DNA of 64,000 bases from JAIXWP01 sp046309775 (GTDB lineage: Bacteria > Bacteroidota > Bacteroidia > Flavobacteriales_D > Sanyastnellaceae). The stretch is taken from assembly GCA_046309775.1 (NCBI GenBank), contig JBKCOM010000123.1, positions 20,321 through 84,320 on the forward strand. Direction: 5' to 3'. The notes under the pieces were generated by a model. It searched no databases and was not told the DNA's origin. It saw only the letters and a program-made list of their open reading frames with translations. The translations under genes were made by a program, and so were the position numbers. This document shows positions 26,103 through 35,381 of the stretch, piece by piece; the first letter of the stretch is position 1, and each line of letters opens with the position of its first letter.

Positions 26103-27566
26103 ATGAGAACCCGAGTCATTGCTATACTAGTTGCGCTGTTATGCGCAAACATCAGAGTTTTATCCCAAACAGAAAATGCCGCTTTTTCAATTACTGGACA
26201 TGGTCTTGGAACAACATTTAGCACGGATTATCAGGCGATAGGGATTAATCCCGCGAATCTCGATATTGCATCCCAATTTGAAGGTCGTCGTTATGCATTG
26301 GGGTTTTCAGAAATTGGGGCCTCATTCTACTCAGGTATTTTATCAAAGACTGATATAAGAAAGAATTTGTTTGGTGGCAACTTCGACCAATTGTCGCGAG
26401 AGGAAAAGGCAGCATACGCTCTTGAATTTGCACAAGAAAATAATGCCTTGGACTTGGACATCATGTCCACAGGATTTAGCTTCCAAACCAACAAAGCGGG
26501 AAGTTTTGCTTTTTCAGTGAGGGATAAAGTTGATTATTATTCAAAGCTAGGACCTCAAGTTTCGGATTTATTATGGTTAGGAAATACATCAGATTATTTC
26601 ACTCAATACATTCTTTCGACTGGTGACACCATTAATGGCTACCCCAACATTTCGCCTGATAGCTTGGCCTTAATAGTTCAGGGATTAAATCTGGATAATC
26701 CTCAGTCGATAGGTGAAATAACGAGAGGCACATCGATTCGTTTTAGCTGGGTCAGGGAATTCAATTTGTCTTATGGCAAACTTTTACTTTCTACTGAAGA
26801 TTTCAAAATCTTTGGGGGCGTTGGGCTCAAGTTGTTGGTGGGTCAAGGATATATGGAGATACAAAATGATAATGGCAAAGCCGAGGGCTTTAGCTCACTT
26901 TCTCCCATTTTTGATATTGACTATTCGGAAATATCAGAAAACAATCCTTCTGCATTACCCGATGATAAAAAGTTGAAACCAGTGGGCTTGGGCTATGGCT
27001 TCGATCTTGGAGCAACTGTAGTCGTAAAAGACAAACTGTATTTTAGTGCTGCTGTTACAGATATCGGCTCTATGACTTGGGATGGCAATGTTTACTCTTT
27101 GAAGGATGTTGTTCTTTCGAATTATATTTCTTCGGGAATCGAGAATTTACAATTGACAGAACAGTTGGAAGCACTCAATGGTGGCGATGGTCTGGTAGAA
27201 TGGGAAGGAGAAGGCTCAATAACAACGAAGCTTCCAGCCATGATGCGCGGTGGTGTTTCGTTTATTTTCAATAATAAATTTAAGGCAGGTGTAGATATTG
27301 TCAATTCTCTAAACAATGAAGTGGGTTCATTAGAAAAGGCCAATATTGCTTTTGGCGGCGAGTTTAGTCCGCTAAAGTGGCTTCATTTCAGTGCAGGCTA
27401 TATGACAGGAGGAAATTATGTGCGTAAAATTCCTGCAGGTATCCGATTTACTCCTGGCAATGGTAAATATGAGATTGGCTTCGCTTCAAGAGATTTGATT
27501 ACCTTTTTTACAGACAACCAACCGACGGTGTCACTTGCAATGGGCTTCTTAAGATTTAGATTCTAG
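26103..27566 (+). CDS. DUF5723-like outer-membrane beta-barrel protein
   Basis: A 487-aa protein with signal peptide (cleavage near 'RVLSQ') and an outer-membrane barrel pattern: alternating hydrophobic strands, 'QAIGINPANLDI' near the N-terminus (the family's mark of 'N-P-A-N-L'), and a C-terminal strand ending in 'FLRFRF' with aromatic terminal Phe, the usual signal for BAM insertion. DUF5723-family proteins of Bacteroidota are predicted barrels of unknown role. The ATG at 26103 is used rather than the TTG 18 bases upstream, which overlaps the -7 element. A terminator follows. Confidence 0.7.
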   Translation: MRTRVIAILVALLCANIRVLSQTENAAFSITGHGLGTTFSTDYQAIGINPANLDIASQFEGRRYALGFSEIGASFYSGILSKTDIRKNLFGGNFDQLSREEKAAYALEFAQENNALDLDIMSTGFSFQTNKAGSFAFSVRDKVDYYSKLGPQVSDLLWLGNTSDYFTQYILSTGDTINGYPNISPDSLALIVQGLNLDNPQSIGEITRGTSIRFSWVREFNLSYGKLLLSTEDFKIFGGVGLKLLVGQGYMEIQNDNGKAEGFSSLSPIFDIDYSEISENNPSALPDDKKLKPVGLGYGFDLGATVVVKDKLYFSAAVTDIGSMTWDGNVYSLKDVVLSNYISSGIENLQLTEQLEALNGGDGLVEWEGEGSITTKLPAMMRGGVSFIFNNKFKAGVDIVNSLNNEVGSLEKANIAFGGEFSPLKWLHFSAGYMTGGNYVRKIPAGIRFTPGNGKYEIGFASRDLITFFTDNQPTVSLAMGFLRFRF

Positions 27567-27596
27567 AGAAAGTACAAGGCATTAACACAATTTTGG

Positions 27597-27626
27597 AAGG
27601 CCACGTATGTGGCCTTTCGATTTTTT
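27597..27626 (+). terminator. Intrinsic terminator
   Basis: AAGGCCAC, loop GTAT, GTGGCCTT, then TCGA and six T. It closes the DUF5723-like gene. Confidence 0.85.
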
Positions 27627-27655
27627 ACGTTTACCTTCGAACAAACCAAATAAAT

Positions 27656-27892
27656 ATGTTCACTTCACGAAATCTCTTTGCGGCCATTCTTTCTGTAATG
27701 GTTTTGGCCATCACCGTTTTAGCCCTGCTCGGTATCTGGGGTCTGATTGAATGGTCTTTTGTACAAAAGTATTTTTGGAAAAGCGTACAGTCGCTTGTAG
27801 TATTGTTAATCAGCGCTGTTGTCATTTATTTAATTCAACAAATGTTTCACAAAGACCCTCCTGTTCAAGACAGAACAAGAGCGGATATTTAA
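27656..27892 (+). CDS. Small two-helix membrane protein, 78 aa
   Basis: Function not recognised. The 78-residue chain has two predicted membrane helices (about 8-28 and about 42-60) and a short charged cytoplasmic tail ('HKDPPVQDRTRADI'). The start ATG lies 30 bases after the preceding terminator's T-run, so it has its own promoter, possibly TACCTTCG just upstream. The msrA gene begins 12 bases after its stop, suggesting co-transcription. Confidence 0.65.
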   Translation: MFTSRNLFAAILSVMVLAITVLALLGIWGLIEWSFVQKYFWKSVQSLVVLLISAVVIYLIQQMFHKDPPVQDRTRADI

Positions 27893-27904
27893 TGTTATTA
27901 ACCT

Positions 27905-28567
27905 ATGAAATTTTCAATTATTACAATATTCTTGTCACTCCAAATGTGGAGCTGTACCGGTCAACCTTCGGCCAGTGTCTCAAACACAAAGGTGAGTCAA
28001 GATGAAATTATTAAATCTATGGATAGTTTAGAAGTAGCCACCTTAGGGGCTGGTTGTTTTTGGTGTGTTGAAGCGATTTTTCAAGACATCAAAGGAGTAA
28101 AAAAAGTAGAAAGTGGATATAGCGGAGGCGCTGTAAAGAATCCCAGCTATAAGGAAGTTTGTAATGGAACTACAGGACATGCTGAAGTAGTTCAGGTAAC
28201 ATTCGATCCAAGAGAAGTTTCATTTGCGAGTATCTTGGAGGTTTTCTTTTCAACCCACGATCCGACCACACTTAATCGTCAAGGAGCAGATGTGGGAACA
28301 CAGTACCGTTCAGCAATTTTTTATCACAGCGAAGATCAAAAACGTGTGGCTGAGCTTGCAAAGCAAGCCGCTCAATCAAGCGGTGATTGGACAAATCCAA
28401 TCGTTACCGAAATTACTTCATATAGTAATTTCTATAAGGCAGAGGATTACCACCAAGATTATTACAATCAAAATGGAACTCAGCCATATTGCCAAATTGT
28501 GATTACTCCTAAGATTGATAAGTTCAAAAAGAAATTCGCCTCCTTGCTCAAGGAACAAGTGAAATAA
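27905..28567 (+). CDS. msrA: Peptide methionine sulfoxide reductase MsrA, lipoprotein form
   Basis: Reduces the S-epimer of methionine sulfoxide in oxidised proteins. The 220-aa chain has a lipoprotein signal with lipobox ending in Cys17 ('QMWSC'), then the MsrA domain with catalytic Cys51 in G-C-F-W-C, and the conserved 'VESGYSGG', 'GTTGHAEVVQVTFDP' and 'DVGTQYRSAIFY'. The lipid anchor places it on the periplasmic side, where it would repair envelope proteins. No MsrB domain is fused. It appears to share a transcript with the small membrane protein upstream and ends at a terminator. Confidence 0.95.
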   Translation: MKFSIITIFLSLQMWSCTGQPSASVSNTKVSQDEIIKSMDSLEVATLGAGCFWCVEAIFQDIKGVKKVESGYSGGAVKNPSYKEVCNGTTGHAEVVQVTFDPREVSFASILEVFFSTHDPTTLNRQGADVGTQYRSAIFYHSEDQKRVAELAKQAAQSSGDWTNPIVTEITSYSNFYKAEDYHQDYYNQNGTQPYCQIVITPKIDKFKKKFASLLKEQVK

Positions 28568-28574
28568 GAATAAG

Positions 28575-28598
28575 AAACCTCGAAAGAGGTTTTTTTTT
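28575..28598 (+). terminator. Intrinsic terminator after msrA
   Basis: AAACCTC, GAAA tetraloop, GAGGTTT, followed by T residues. Confidence 0.9.
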
Positions 28599-28657
28599 GC
28601 TTTTATCGGTCTCTTTCTGTTTTCATTTACTTTCGTGATAAAATAAGGTTTACAACC

Positions 28658-28665
28658 TATCTTTG
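28658..28665 (+). promoter_or_regulatory. -7 promoter element for the SBBP/T9SS gene
   Basis: TATCTTTG, 20 bases ahead of the ATG at 28686; no clear -33 element. Confidence 0.5.
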
Positions 28666-28685
28666 GTTTTTAGCGTCAAGGATAT

Positions 28686-31600
28686 ATGAATTTACGAAAG
28701 AGGCTGACTGTTCTATTATCGGTGATTCTTTGTCTTGGCATCTTCGATGCCGCGGCGAATGATTTTTCTTTCGTGGAAAATAAGGGGCAGTGGCCTTCGG
28801 ATGTTCGTTTTGCAACAGACATAAAAGGAGGAAAGGTCTTTCTCAAGAAAAATGGATTTCGCTTTCATTTCTATGATTTATCTGGAATTTCTCGGGTTCA
28901 CAACGAAGGAAGCTATCCTAAGAACGGAGAGGAGAAGGCTAAAGGACACGTTTTTGACTTTGTCTTTTTTGAATCCAATTTGGAACCTCTTGTTTACGGT
29001 AACAGGGTGAAATCGACTCGATACAATTATTTTTTAGGAAACAAAAAAGAAAATTGGGGAAGAGGATGTCGATCGTATCAGGAAGTGGTTTATAAAGATG
29101 TTTATTCCTTAATCGATCTACGATATTACTCAACTGATTTTTCGTTGAAGTATGATTGGGTGGTTCGTCCAGGTGGTAGGCCTGAAAAAATTATGTGGCA
29201 ATACCAAGGGGTAGGAAAACCAAGGATTGAAAACGGTCGATTGATCATTGCGACATCAATAAATGAAGTGATAGAGCAAAAACCTATCGCATTTCAAATT
29301 ATATCTGGCAAAAAAGTATTGGTGCCTTGTGATTTTGTTTTAATAAATGGAAAGGTCTCTTTTTCTTTTCCCAAGGGCTTTGATTCTTCTTTGGAGCTGA
29401 TCATTGATCCAGAATTGATTTTCTCTACCTATTCTGGAAGTACCGCAGATAATTTTGGCTTTACGGCCACTTACGATAGCGAGGGCAATTTGTATAGCGG
29501 AAGCAGCGCATTCGGTCAGGGTTATCCTACCAGTGTTGGAGCTTATCAGACCATTTGGGCAGGAGGCGACGGCCAGTTTCTTCCGGGCACAGATATAGCG
29601 ATTTCGAAATATAGTAACGATGGTTCGGAGATGATTTGGAGCAGCTTTCTTGGTGGACCGCATGATGAATTAGTACATAGCCTTGTTTGCAATGCAAATG
29701 ATGAAGTTATCATTTATGGAACCACGAGCAGTCCGACGTTTCCTACAACTACTGGTGCTTTTGATACATCATTTAACGGCGGTGCCATGTTTGCTCCCCA
29801 AGGGGTGGGGGTTGAATATGTGAATGGTAGCGACATCATCGTTTCTAGATTTAGCTTGGATGGTATTGATTTGGAAGCAAGTACCTTCATTGGAGGTACA
29901 GCTAATGATGGAGTAAATACAGCAGCTGCATTAAAATTCAATTATGCTGATGAGTTTCGTGGAGAAATTGATGTAGATGACAACGGAAACGTTTTAATAG
30001 CAAGCTGCACGTTCTCTTCTGACTTTCCAATACTCGGGGGCTTTCAGTCGCAGATCGGCGGAGGATTGGATGCTTGCGTATTTAGTTTAACTGCATCATT
30101 GACGGATATGAATTGGAGCACGTTTTACGGAAGCACAGGTCAAGAATGCGCAAACAGTATTGCGTTTAATGATGTTGGAGAGATTTATATTTGTGGAGGA
30201 ACTACCAGTACGGGGTTGAATGTCCCAAGTAACGCTTACAACAGCGCTTATCTCGGAGGTTTGAGCGATGGTTATATTGCTCGTTTTTCGTCGAACGGAA
30301 GCGCGCTTGTTGGCGCCACTTTTTTTGGCTCAGAGGAATATGACCAAATCTATTTTGTAGAGGTCAATGAAAATCAAAATGTAAATATCTACGGCCAAAC
30401 GCTAGCTGATGACTCAGAGTTGATTATCAATGCGGCGTGGGGTCAACCGAATAGCGGAATGGTGATTAGTGAATTTGCCCCAAGCCTCACATCGCTGCAG
30501 TGGTCTACTGTATTTGGCACAGGAACCGGGCGTTGCAATCTTTCTCCCGCTGCGTTTACAGTAGATGTATGCGGAAAGATTTATTTGAGTGGATGGGGGG
30601 GGAATACCAATACTTCAACCAATCCCAATACAGCATCAACCACTGGACTTCCCATCACCTCCGATGCATTTCAATCGACTACTGATGGAAGTGATTTTTA
30701 TTTACTCGTAATTGAGTCCGACGCAAGCGATATCGTTTATGGTTCCTTTTTCGGAGGAAATATTAGCCAAGAACACGTGGATGGCGGTACTAGTCGATTT
30801 GATAAGCGTGGAGTGATTTATCAAAGTGTATGCGCAGGTTGTGGCAGCAACGATGATTTTCCAATTTTTCCGCCGGGAAATGTAGTGAGCTCAGTCAACG
30901 GCTCAGGAAATTGTAACAATGGTGTTTTCAAATTCGATTTTCAATTGCCTTTGACCATTGCTGATTTTCAAGTTCCACCCACCATTTGCACAGATCAGGC
31001 GTTTCAAGTGAATAACCTAAGTCAGTTTAGTCAAAGTTTTGAGTGGGATTTTGGTGGGGAGTTTCAAAGTACATTGTTCGAACCATCATATACATTCGAG
31101 AATCCAGGAACATACGAGATAGAATTAATTGTATTCAATCCCAATACATGCAATCAAACCGATACTTTGAGACGTGTTGTGGAAGTGATAGCTCCGCAAT
31201 CTTCTTCATTGGAAGGAGTAGTAGCGTGCAACGATGATCCTATTTCTATTGGGCCTGAGGATGCTGATCCTTCCGCGACTTATGAATGGACTCCTGCGAT
31301 ATTTCTTAGTGATTTGAATGACGCTAATCCACTTTTTATTCCAGGCGAATCTACCGAGTACACCTTATTGGTGCGCTATGGAGCATGCACGGATACCATT
31401 CGTCAAAGTGTTGAAGTGATTGATTTGTCATTAACGGCTCAAGATGGTCTCACCCTCTGTGAACCAGAGGTCGTAACACTCACTGTGTCGGCGAGTCCAA
31501 CCCCAACCAATTATACTTGGAGTCTCACAGATGATTTTATGAATCCTATTTCTTCGGGTCCCGCCGCCATCTCGTGGAGCTCATTGGTGTCTACACCAAC

Positions 31601-32429
31601 TGTATTTTACATTCGAGCAACTTTGAATGGATGCAGTGTTATAGACAGCATAGAGGTTGACTTGGTGAGCTTTCAAACAGAAATACTAGGTGATTTTACA
31701 GCTTGTGCGGGAGATGAGATCAATTTATTCGTCTTAGATCCGAATGAGGACTTCAACTATACCTGGTCTCCAGAATCGCTCATCATAAGCGGACAGGGCT
31801 CTGCGTCTGTTGTTGTCATTGTGGATCAGACCACCAACTTTTCCGTGACGAGCACCACTGATGAAGGTTGTACAGCCAGTGATGAGGTCTCAGTACAAGT
31901 AAGTGCCTTGGAGTCTGCTTCGGTGCAGTTGAGTGCATCGGCTACAGCGATTTTGTCGGGCCAAGAAATTACACTTACAGCTCAGCCATCCGGTTTCAAT
32001 TATACATGGCAACCCATTGAATTGATAGAAGGTTCGGGAAATGTGGTAGATTCAAGACCGCTGGAAACAACGACGTATTACGTTACTATTACAGATGGGG
32101 AATGTTCGAGAGAGGATAGCTTACGGATTACCGTGGTAGACTTTGTATGTGGCCCACCATCCATATATGTGCCTAATGCCTTTACGCCCAATAAAGATGG
32201 ACGAAACGAAAGAGTATTCGTTCGCGGATTGAATCTAACAAAGATTGATTTTAAAATCTATAATCGTTGGGGTGAGCTCGTTTTTGAGACCGCCGACATT
32301 GATCGCGGCTGGGATGGAACGTTTAGAGAAAAAGAAGTGGATCCAGCAGTGTATGTTTATTACCTCGAAGCGGAATGTGTAGGCGGAGAAACCTATATCG
32401 AAAAAGGAAACATCACAGTGATACGTTGA
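28686..32429 (+). CDS. T9SS type B surface protein with SBBP-like propeller and PKD domains
   Basis: A 1247-aa exported protein. After the signal peptide (ends near 'FDAAA') comes an N-terminal domain starting 'FSFVENKGQWP', typical of the DUF7948 group. Then SBBP-type beta-propeller repeats (about 245-740: 'FSTYSGSTADNFG', 'WSTFYGSTGQECANSIAF', 'YGSFFGG'), a PKD domain ('FEWDFGG', about 775), several Ig-like repeats, and a type B sorting domain at the C-terminus ('YVPNAFTPNKDGRNERVF', W-G-E-L-V-F-E). The next gene, 7 bases downstream, encodes a PorP/SprF protein. In Flavobacteria such pairs are common, and the SprF-like partner is needed to export its cargo. The role at the surface is likely adhesion or motility. 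Confidence 0.9.
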   Translation: MNLRKRLTVLLSVILCLGIFDAAANDFSFVENKGQWPSDVRFATDIKGGKVFLKKNGFRFHFYDLSGISRVHNEGSYPKNGEEKAKGHVFDFVFFESNLEPLVYGNRVKSTRYNYFLGNKKENWGRGCRSYQEVVYKDVYSLIDLRYYSTDFSLKYDWVVRPGGRPEKIMWQYQGVGKPRIENGRLIIATSINEVIEQKPIAFQIISGKKVLVPCDFVLINGKVSFSFPKGFDSSLELIIDPELIFSTYSGSTADNFGFTATYDSEGNLYSGSSAFGQGYPTSVGAYQTIWAGGDGQFLPGTDIAISKYSNDGSEMIWSSFLGGPHDELVHSLVCNANDEVIIYGTTSSPTFPTTTGAFDTSFNGGAMFAPQGVGVEYVNGSDIIVSRFSLDGIDLEASTFIGGTANDGVNTAAALKFNYADEFRGEIDVDDNGNVLIASCTFSSDFPILGGFQSQIGGGLDACVFSLTASLTDMNWSTFYGSTGQECANSIAFNDVGEIYICGGTTSTGLNVPSNAYNSAYLGGLSDGYIARFSSNGSALVGATFFGSEEYDQIYFVEVNENQNVNIYGQTLADDSELIINAAWGQPNSGMVISEFAPSLTSLQWSTVFGTGTGRCNLSPAAFTVDVCGKIYLSGWGGNTNTSTNPNTASTTGLPITSDAFQSTTDGSDFYLLVIESDASDIVYGSFFGGNISQEHVDGGTSRFDKRGVIYQSVCAGCGSNDDFPIFPPGNVVSSVNGSGNCNNGVFKFDFQLPLTIADFQVPPTICTDQAFQVNNLSQFSQSFEWDFGGEFQSTLFEPSYTFENPGTYEIELIVFNPNTCNQTDTLRRVVEVIAPQSSSLEGVVACNDDPISIGPEDADPSATYEWTPAIFLSDLNDANPLFIPGESTEYTLLVRYGACTDTIRQSVEVIDLSLTAQDGLTLCEPEVVTLTVSASPTPTNYTWSLTDDFMNPISSGPAAISWSSLVSTPTVFYIRATLNGCSVIDSIEVDLVSFQTEILGDFTACAGDEINLFVLDPNEDFNYTWSPESLIISGQGSASVVVIVDQTTNFSVTSTTDEGCTASDEVSVQVSALESASVQLSASATAILSGQEITLTAQPSGFNYTWQPIELIEGSGNVVDSRPLETTTYYVTITDGECSREDSLRITVVDFVCGPPSIYVPNAFTPNKDGRNERVFVRGLNLTKIDFKIYNRWGELVFETADIDRGWDGTFREKEVDPAVYVYYLEAECVGGETYIEKGNITVIR

Positions 32430-32436
32430 TTTGAAA

Positions 32437-33441
32437 ATGAAAATGAAAATTGGGATATCATGTTGTTTTGTATTACTCAGTTTTTTGAGTACCGCGCAGG
32501 ATATACATTTTTCTCAATTTTATCAATCTCCGTTTTCATTGAATCCTGCATTAACAGGGGAGTTCAGTGGTGGCTTGAGAATTATTGGTAATCAGCGAAC
32601 ACAATGGAGAAGTATTACAACCCCATTTTCAACCATAGGTATCGCCGCAGACGGGAAAACGGATAAATTTCCAGGAGTAGCGGCTGGAATAAGTTTTTTT
32701 AATGATCGTGCTGGAGACTCTCAATTGACCACCAACTTAATCAATCTTTCTGGAGCCAAGAAGTGGAGTGTTCTTCCAGAAAAGAAAGGAAACTTATCGG
32801 TAGGTTTAATGCTAGGCATTACCTCAATGAGTATTGATTATAGCGCATTGAATTATGACAACCAATGGACTGGTTTATTCTATGATCCAGGAGCAGCCTC
32901 TGGAGAGAGCTTCGCGCGTGATAGTAGGGCTTATATGAATTTTCACACCGGCGCATTTTATTCTCAGGAAGAGGTAAAAGGCACGTGGGGCGCAGGGTTT
33001 AGTATTTTCAATATCACAAGTCCCGACCAAAGTTGGTTTGATCAGGCTTTTGTTCGATTGAGTCCGAGATTCAATTTTCACGGATTTTACAATTACAAAA
33101 TAAACGACATTTGGAGAGTCGAGCCCATGCTGCTTTTGATGGCACAAACTCCACACAGAGAGCTGACCCTCGGTGCAAGGGGACATTACATTGTGAGCGA
33201 TAAAGATTGGATGTATCGAAGCTTTTATGGCGGTCTGTTCGCTCGTACACGCGATGCGGGCTACATAGTGGCAGGTGTAAGATATGATAATTGGGATGTG
33301 GGTTTGAGTTATGATCTCAATCTGAGTTCTCTTCGCCCCGCGAGCAACAATCGGGGAGGGCTAGAAATAGGTGTCATTTACATCCTTCAGCCGCCTGCAA
33401 GAATTGGAGAAATTAAGAAAGTTTGTCCAGATTATATTTAG
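32437..33441 (+). CDS. PorP/SprF family type IX secretion membrane protein
   Basis: A 334-aa outer-membrane barrel of the PorP/SprF family. The hallmark N-terminus follows the signal peptide ('AQDIHFSQFYQSPFSLNPAL'), then 'GNQRTQWRSI' and 'GVAAGISFFNDRAGDSQL'. These proteins work with the T9SS translocon and are cargo-specific for proteins with type B sorting domains, as shown for SprF and SprB. The gene directly follows a type B cargo gene in the same orientation. The start may be ATG 32437 or 32443, both in the repeated ATGAAA stretch. It is the only PorP/SprF gene in the window, although three other type B cargo genes are present. Confidence 0.93.
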   Translation: MKMKIGISCCFVLLSFLSTAQDIHFSQFYQSPFSLNPALTGEFSGGLRIIGNQRTQWRSITTPFSTIGIAADGKTDKFPGVAAGISFFNDRAGDSQLTTNLINLSGAKKWSVLPEKKGNLSVGLMLGITSMSIDYSALNYDNQWTGLFYDPGAASGESFARDSRAYMNFHTGAFYSQEEVKGTWGAGFSIFNITSPDQSWFDQAFVRLSPRFNFHGFYNYKINDIWRVEPMLLLMAQTPHRELTLGARGHYIVSDKDWMYRSFYGGLFARTRDAGYIVAGVRYDNWDVGLSYDLNLSSLRPASNNRGGLEIGVIYILQPPARIGEIKKVCPDYI

Positions 33442-33460
33442 TGTGTAAGTATCGACGGTC

Positions 33461-33468
33461 TATCTTTG
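33461..33468 (+). promoter_or_regulatory. -7 promoter element almost touching a start codon
   Basis: TATCTTTG, only 4 bases before the ATG at 33473. The mRNA would be leaderless, unless translation begins at the second ATG (33479). Confidence 0.55.
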
Positions 33469-33472
33469 AACC

Positions 33473-33817
33473 ATGGAAATGGTTAAAAGTAAAAGTAAGT
33501 TCAATATCATCCTTGGGGTTATTGTGTTACTTGTTGTCTACAATTTAATTTATTGGTTCAGTAAGTTTTTCGTAGCCGATGTGCCTTCATTCATGGTGGC
33601 TCTTTATCTTGAATTCAAAAAGAATTGGAGCATTATGGTTTTACTTGAATTCTTAGCAGTAGCTTCAATATTTGTTGATACCATTAGCAACTACGATAGT
33701 TTAGTGACCAATATCCGACGATTTCGTTTTACAGCGATGGTGCTTTTAACCGCGGCATTTATTGCGCGTTTTATCATTGGCATGATAGATCTATACGTTG
33801 GAGGAGGACTAGATTAA
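33473..33817 (+). CDS. Hypothetical membrane protein, 114 aa
   Basis: Not recognised. It has about three hydrophobic helices (about 10-33, 50-68 and 86-108), and short charged loops including 'RRFRF'. It has no metal or catalytic motif. A second ATG two codons in (33479) is a possible start. The 3' end is 2 bases from the convergent meaB stop codon, with no terminator between them. Confidence 0.65.
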   Translation: MEMVKSKSKFNIILGVIVLLVVYNLIYWFSKFFVADVPSFMVALYLEFKKNWSIMVLLEFLAVASIFVDTISNYDSLVTNIRRFRFTAMVLLTAAFIARFIIGMIDLYVGGGLD

Positions 33818-33819
33818 AC

Positions 33820-34848
33820 CTACAAACCGAACATTCGTTCGGCTGCTTGAAATGGCGTAATTTTTTTCTCGCTAAGTTCTTGTCGAACCGCTTTTAGTTT
33901 GCTCTGAAACTCTGGGTTTTCGAAATATTTGCTAAGTATTCGGTCTTTTATATTGTCTTCCATCCATAGAACGTCTTGTTGATCTCTCAGTTGCTGTAAT
34001 AAGCCACGTTCTTTAAACCAGCGATGATGTTCTTGAACAATGGCGTAGACATCTTCAATGCCCTTGTTTTCTAAGGCGCTGCAAGAGCTCACCTTTGGTA
34101 TCCATCCAGAGGTTTTGGCGGGGTAAAAGTGTAATGCACTGGTGTATTCTGCTTTTGCGCGCATAGCTTTTTTCTCATTTTCCCCATCTGCTTTCGTTAT
34201 TATGAGGGCATCACACATTTCCATAATTCCTCTTTTGATTCCTTGCAGCTGGTCGCCAGCGCCGGCGAGCATGAGTAATAGGAAGAAATCTGTCATTTGA
34301 TGTACAGCGGTTTCGCTTTGACCAACGCCAACCGTTTCAATAATAATGAAATCAAATCCAGCTGTTTCGCAGAGCAAAAGGGACTCTTTTGTTTTTCGCG
34401 CTACACCGCCAAGAGAATCGGCAGCCGGGGAGGGGCGAATGAATGCATTTGCATTTTGCGAAAGGAGTTCCATTCTTGTTTTATCACCAAGAATACTTCC
34501 TTTGGTAATAGGACTAGATGGGTCAATGGCGAGCACTGCAACGCGATGCTTTTGTTGGGTCAGAAAGGCGCCGAAAGATTCGATAAAAGTGCTCTTGCCA
34601 ACGCCTGGCACTCCCGTGATGCCGAGGCGAATGGAATTGCCGGCAAATGGTAAGCATTTTTGAAGAATTTCTTCGCTTAGTTTTCGATGTTCAGGCTTAG
34701 TGCTTTCCACCAACGTAATAGCTTCGGCGAGCAAGCCAATGCTGCCATTTCGAATACCTTCAAAATAGAAATTGGCATCCTGAAGACGCTGCTTATGTTT
34801 TATTCGATCAAGTGCTTTACTTGCGGCCTTATTTCTGGCGTTGCTCAT
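33820..34848 (-). CDS. meaB: MeaB/ArgK-family G3E GTPase (methylmalonyl-CoA mutase chaperone)
   Basis: A 342-aa P-loop GTPase that loads and protects adenosylcobalamin in methylmalonyl-CoA mutase. Motifs: GVPGVGKST (79-87), 'AIDPSSPITKGSILGDKTRM' and 'ETVGVGQSE' (switch regions), and the N-K-x-D equivalent ITKAD. The ATG at 34848 starts the usual N-terminal helix; an upstream ATG would add 13 hydrophobic residues not expected in a cytosolic GTPase. The mutase genes themselves are not in the window. It is divergent from the small lipoprotein gene. Confidence 0.93.
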   Translation of the reverse strand: MSNARNKAASKALDRIKHKQRLQDANFYFEGIRNGSIGLLAEAITLVESTKPEHRKLSEEILQKCLPFAGNSIRLGITGVPGVGKSTFIESFGAFLTQQKHRVAVLAIDPSSPITKGSILGDKTRMELLSQNANAFIRPSPAADSLGGVARKTKESLLLCETAGFDFIIIETVGVGQSETAVHQMTDFFLLLMLAGAGDQLQGIKRGIMEMCDALIITKADGENEKKAMRAKAEYTSALHFYPAKTSGWIPKVSSCSALENKGIEDVYAIVQEHHRWFKERGLLQQLRDQQDVLWMEDNIKDRILSKYFENPEFQSKLKAVRQELSEKKITPFQAAERMFGL

Positions 34849-34913
34849 ATTCTGTTTCAAAGAGAAACAAAAAAAATGGAACATCAAAATCTATTGATTA
34901 AATTCGCCCTTAA

Positions 34914-35381
34914 ATGAGACCAATACTCTTAATAGTCCTAATATTTATTTGCGGTTGTGCTGCCAGTCCCGACTATACAGGCTCATTTGACCTATCAAAA
35001 CTACATGGTCGGTGGGAGTCATTGAATCAAAATACAACGCAAATAGAAGAATGGGGGGTCATTGCGGAAGGTGATTTGCGCGGTCGTGGTTTTGTTTTAG
35101 AAGGAAAAGATACCACCTTTATTGAATTCCTTTCAATTAAGGAAATCGACGATACACTGCGTTATTTGGCTCAGGTTTCGGATCAGAATGATGGTGAAAC
35201 AGTGGAGTTTAAAATGCGCTCCCAATCAAAAAATGTTATTGAGTTTGCGAATCCAGCACATGACTTTCCTAAACGGATAGTCTACGAAATAGAGGCAGAC
35301 AGCGTGTTGCATACCTTTATTGAAGGTCCACGTGATGGACGCACAGTACGGATTAACTTTGACTACATCCGAAGAAAATAG
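34914..35381 (+). CDS. DUF6265-like lipoprotein
   Basis: A 155-aa protein with a lipoprotein signal (I-C-G-C at 12-15). The mature domain resembles DUF6265: 'LHGRWESLN' at the start, 'EEWGVIAEG', 'TFIEFLSI' and the strong motif 'FANPAHDFPKRIVYEI'. The family is a small beta-barrel-like domain of unknown function, probably on the periplasmic face of a membrane. It lies alone between two minus-strand genes. Confidence 0.75.
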   Translation: MRPILLIVLIFICGCAASPDYTGSFDLSKLHGRWESLNQNTTQIEEWGVIAEGDLRGRGFVLEGKDTTFIEFLSIKEIDDTLRYLAQVSDQNDGETVEFKMRSQSKNVIEFANPAHDFPKRIVYEIEADSVLHTFIEGPRDGRTVRINFDYIRRK

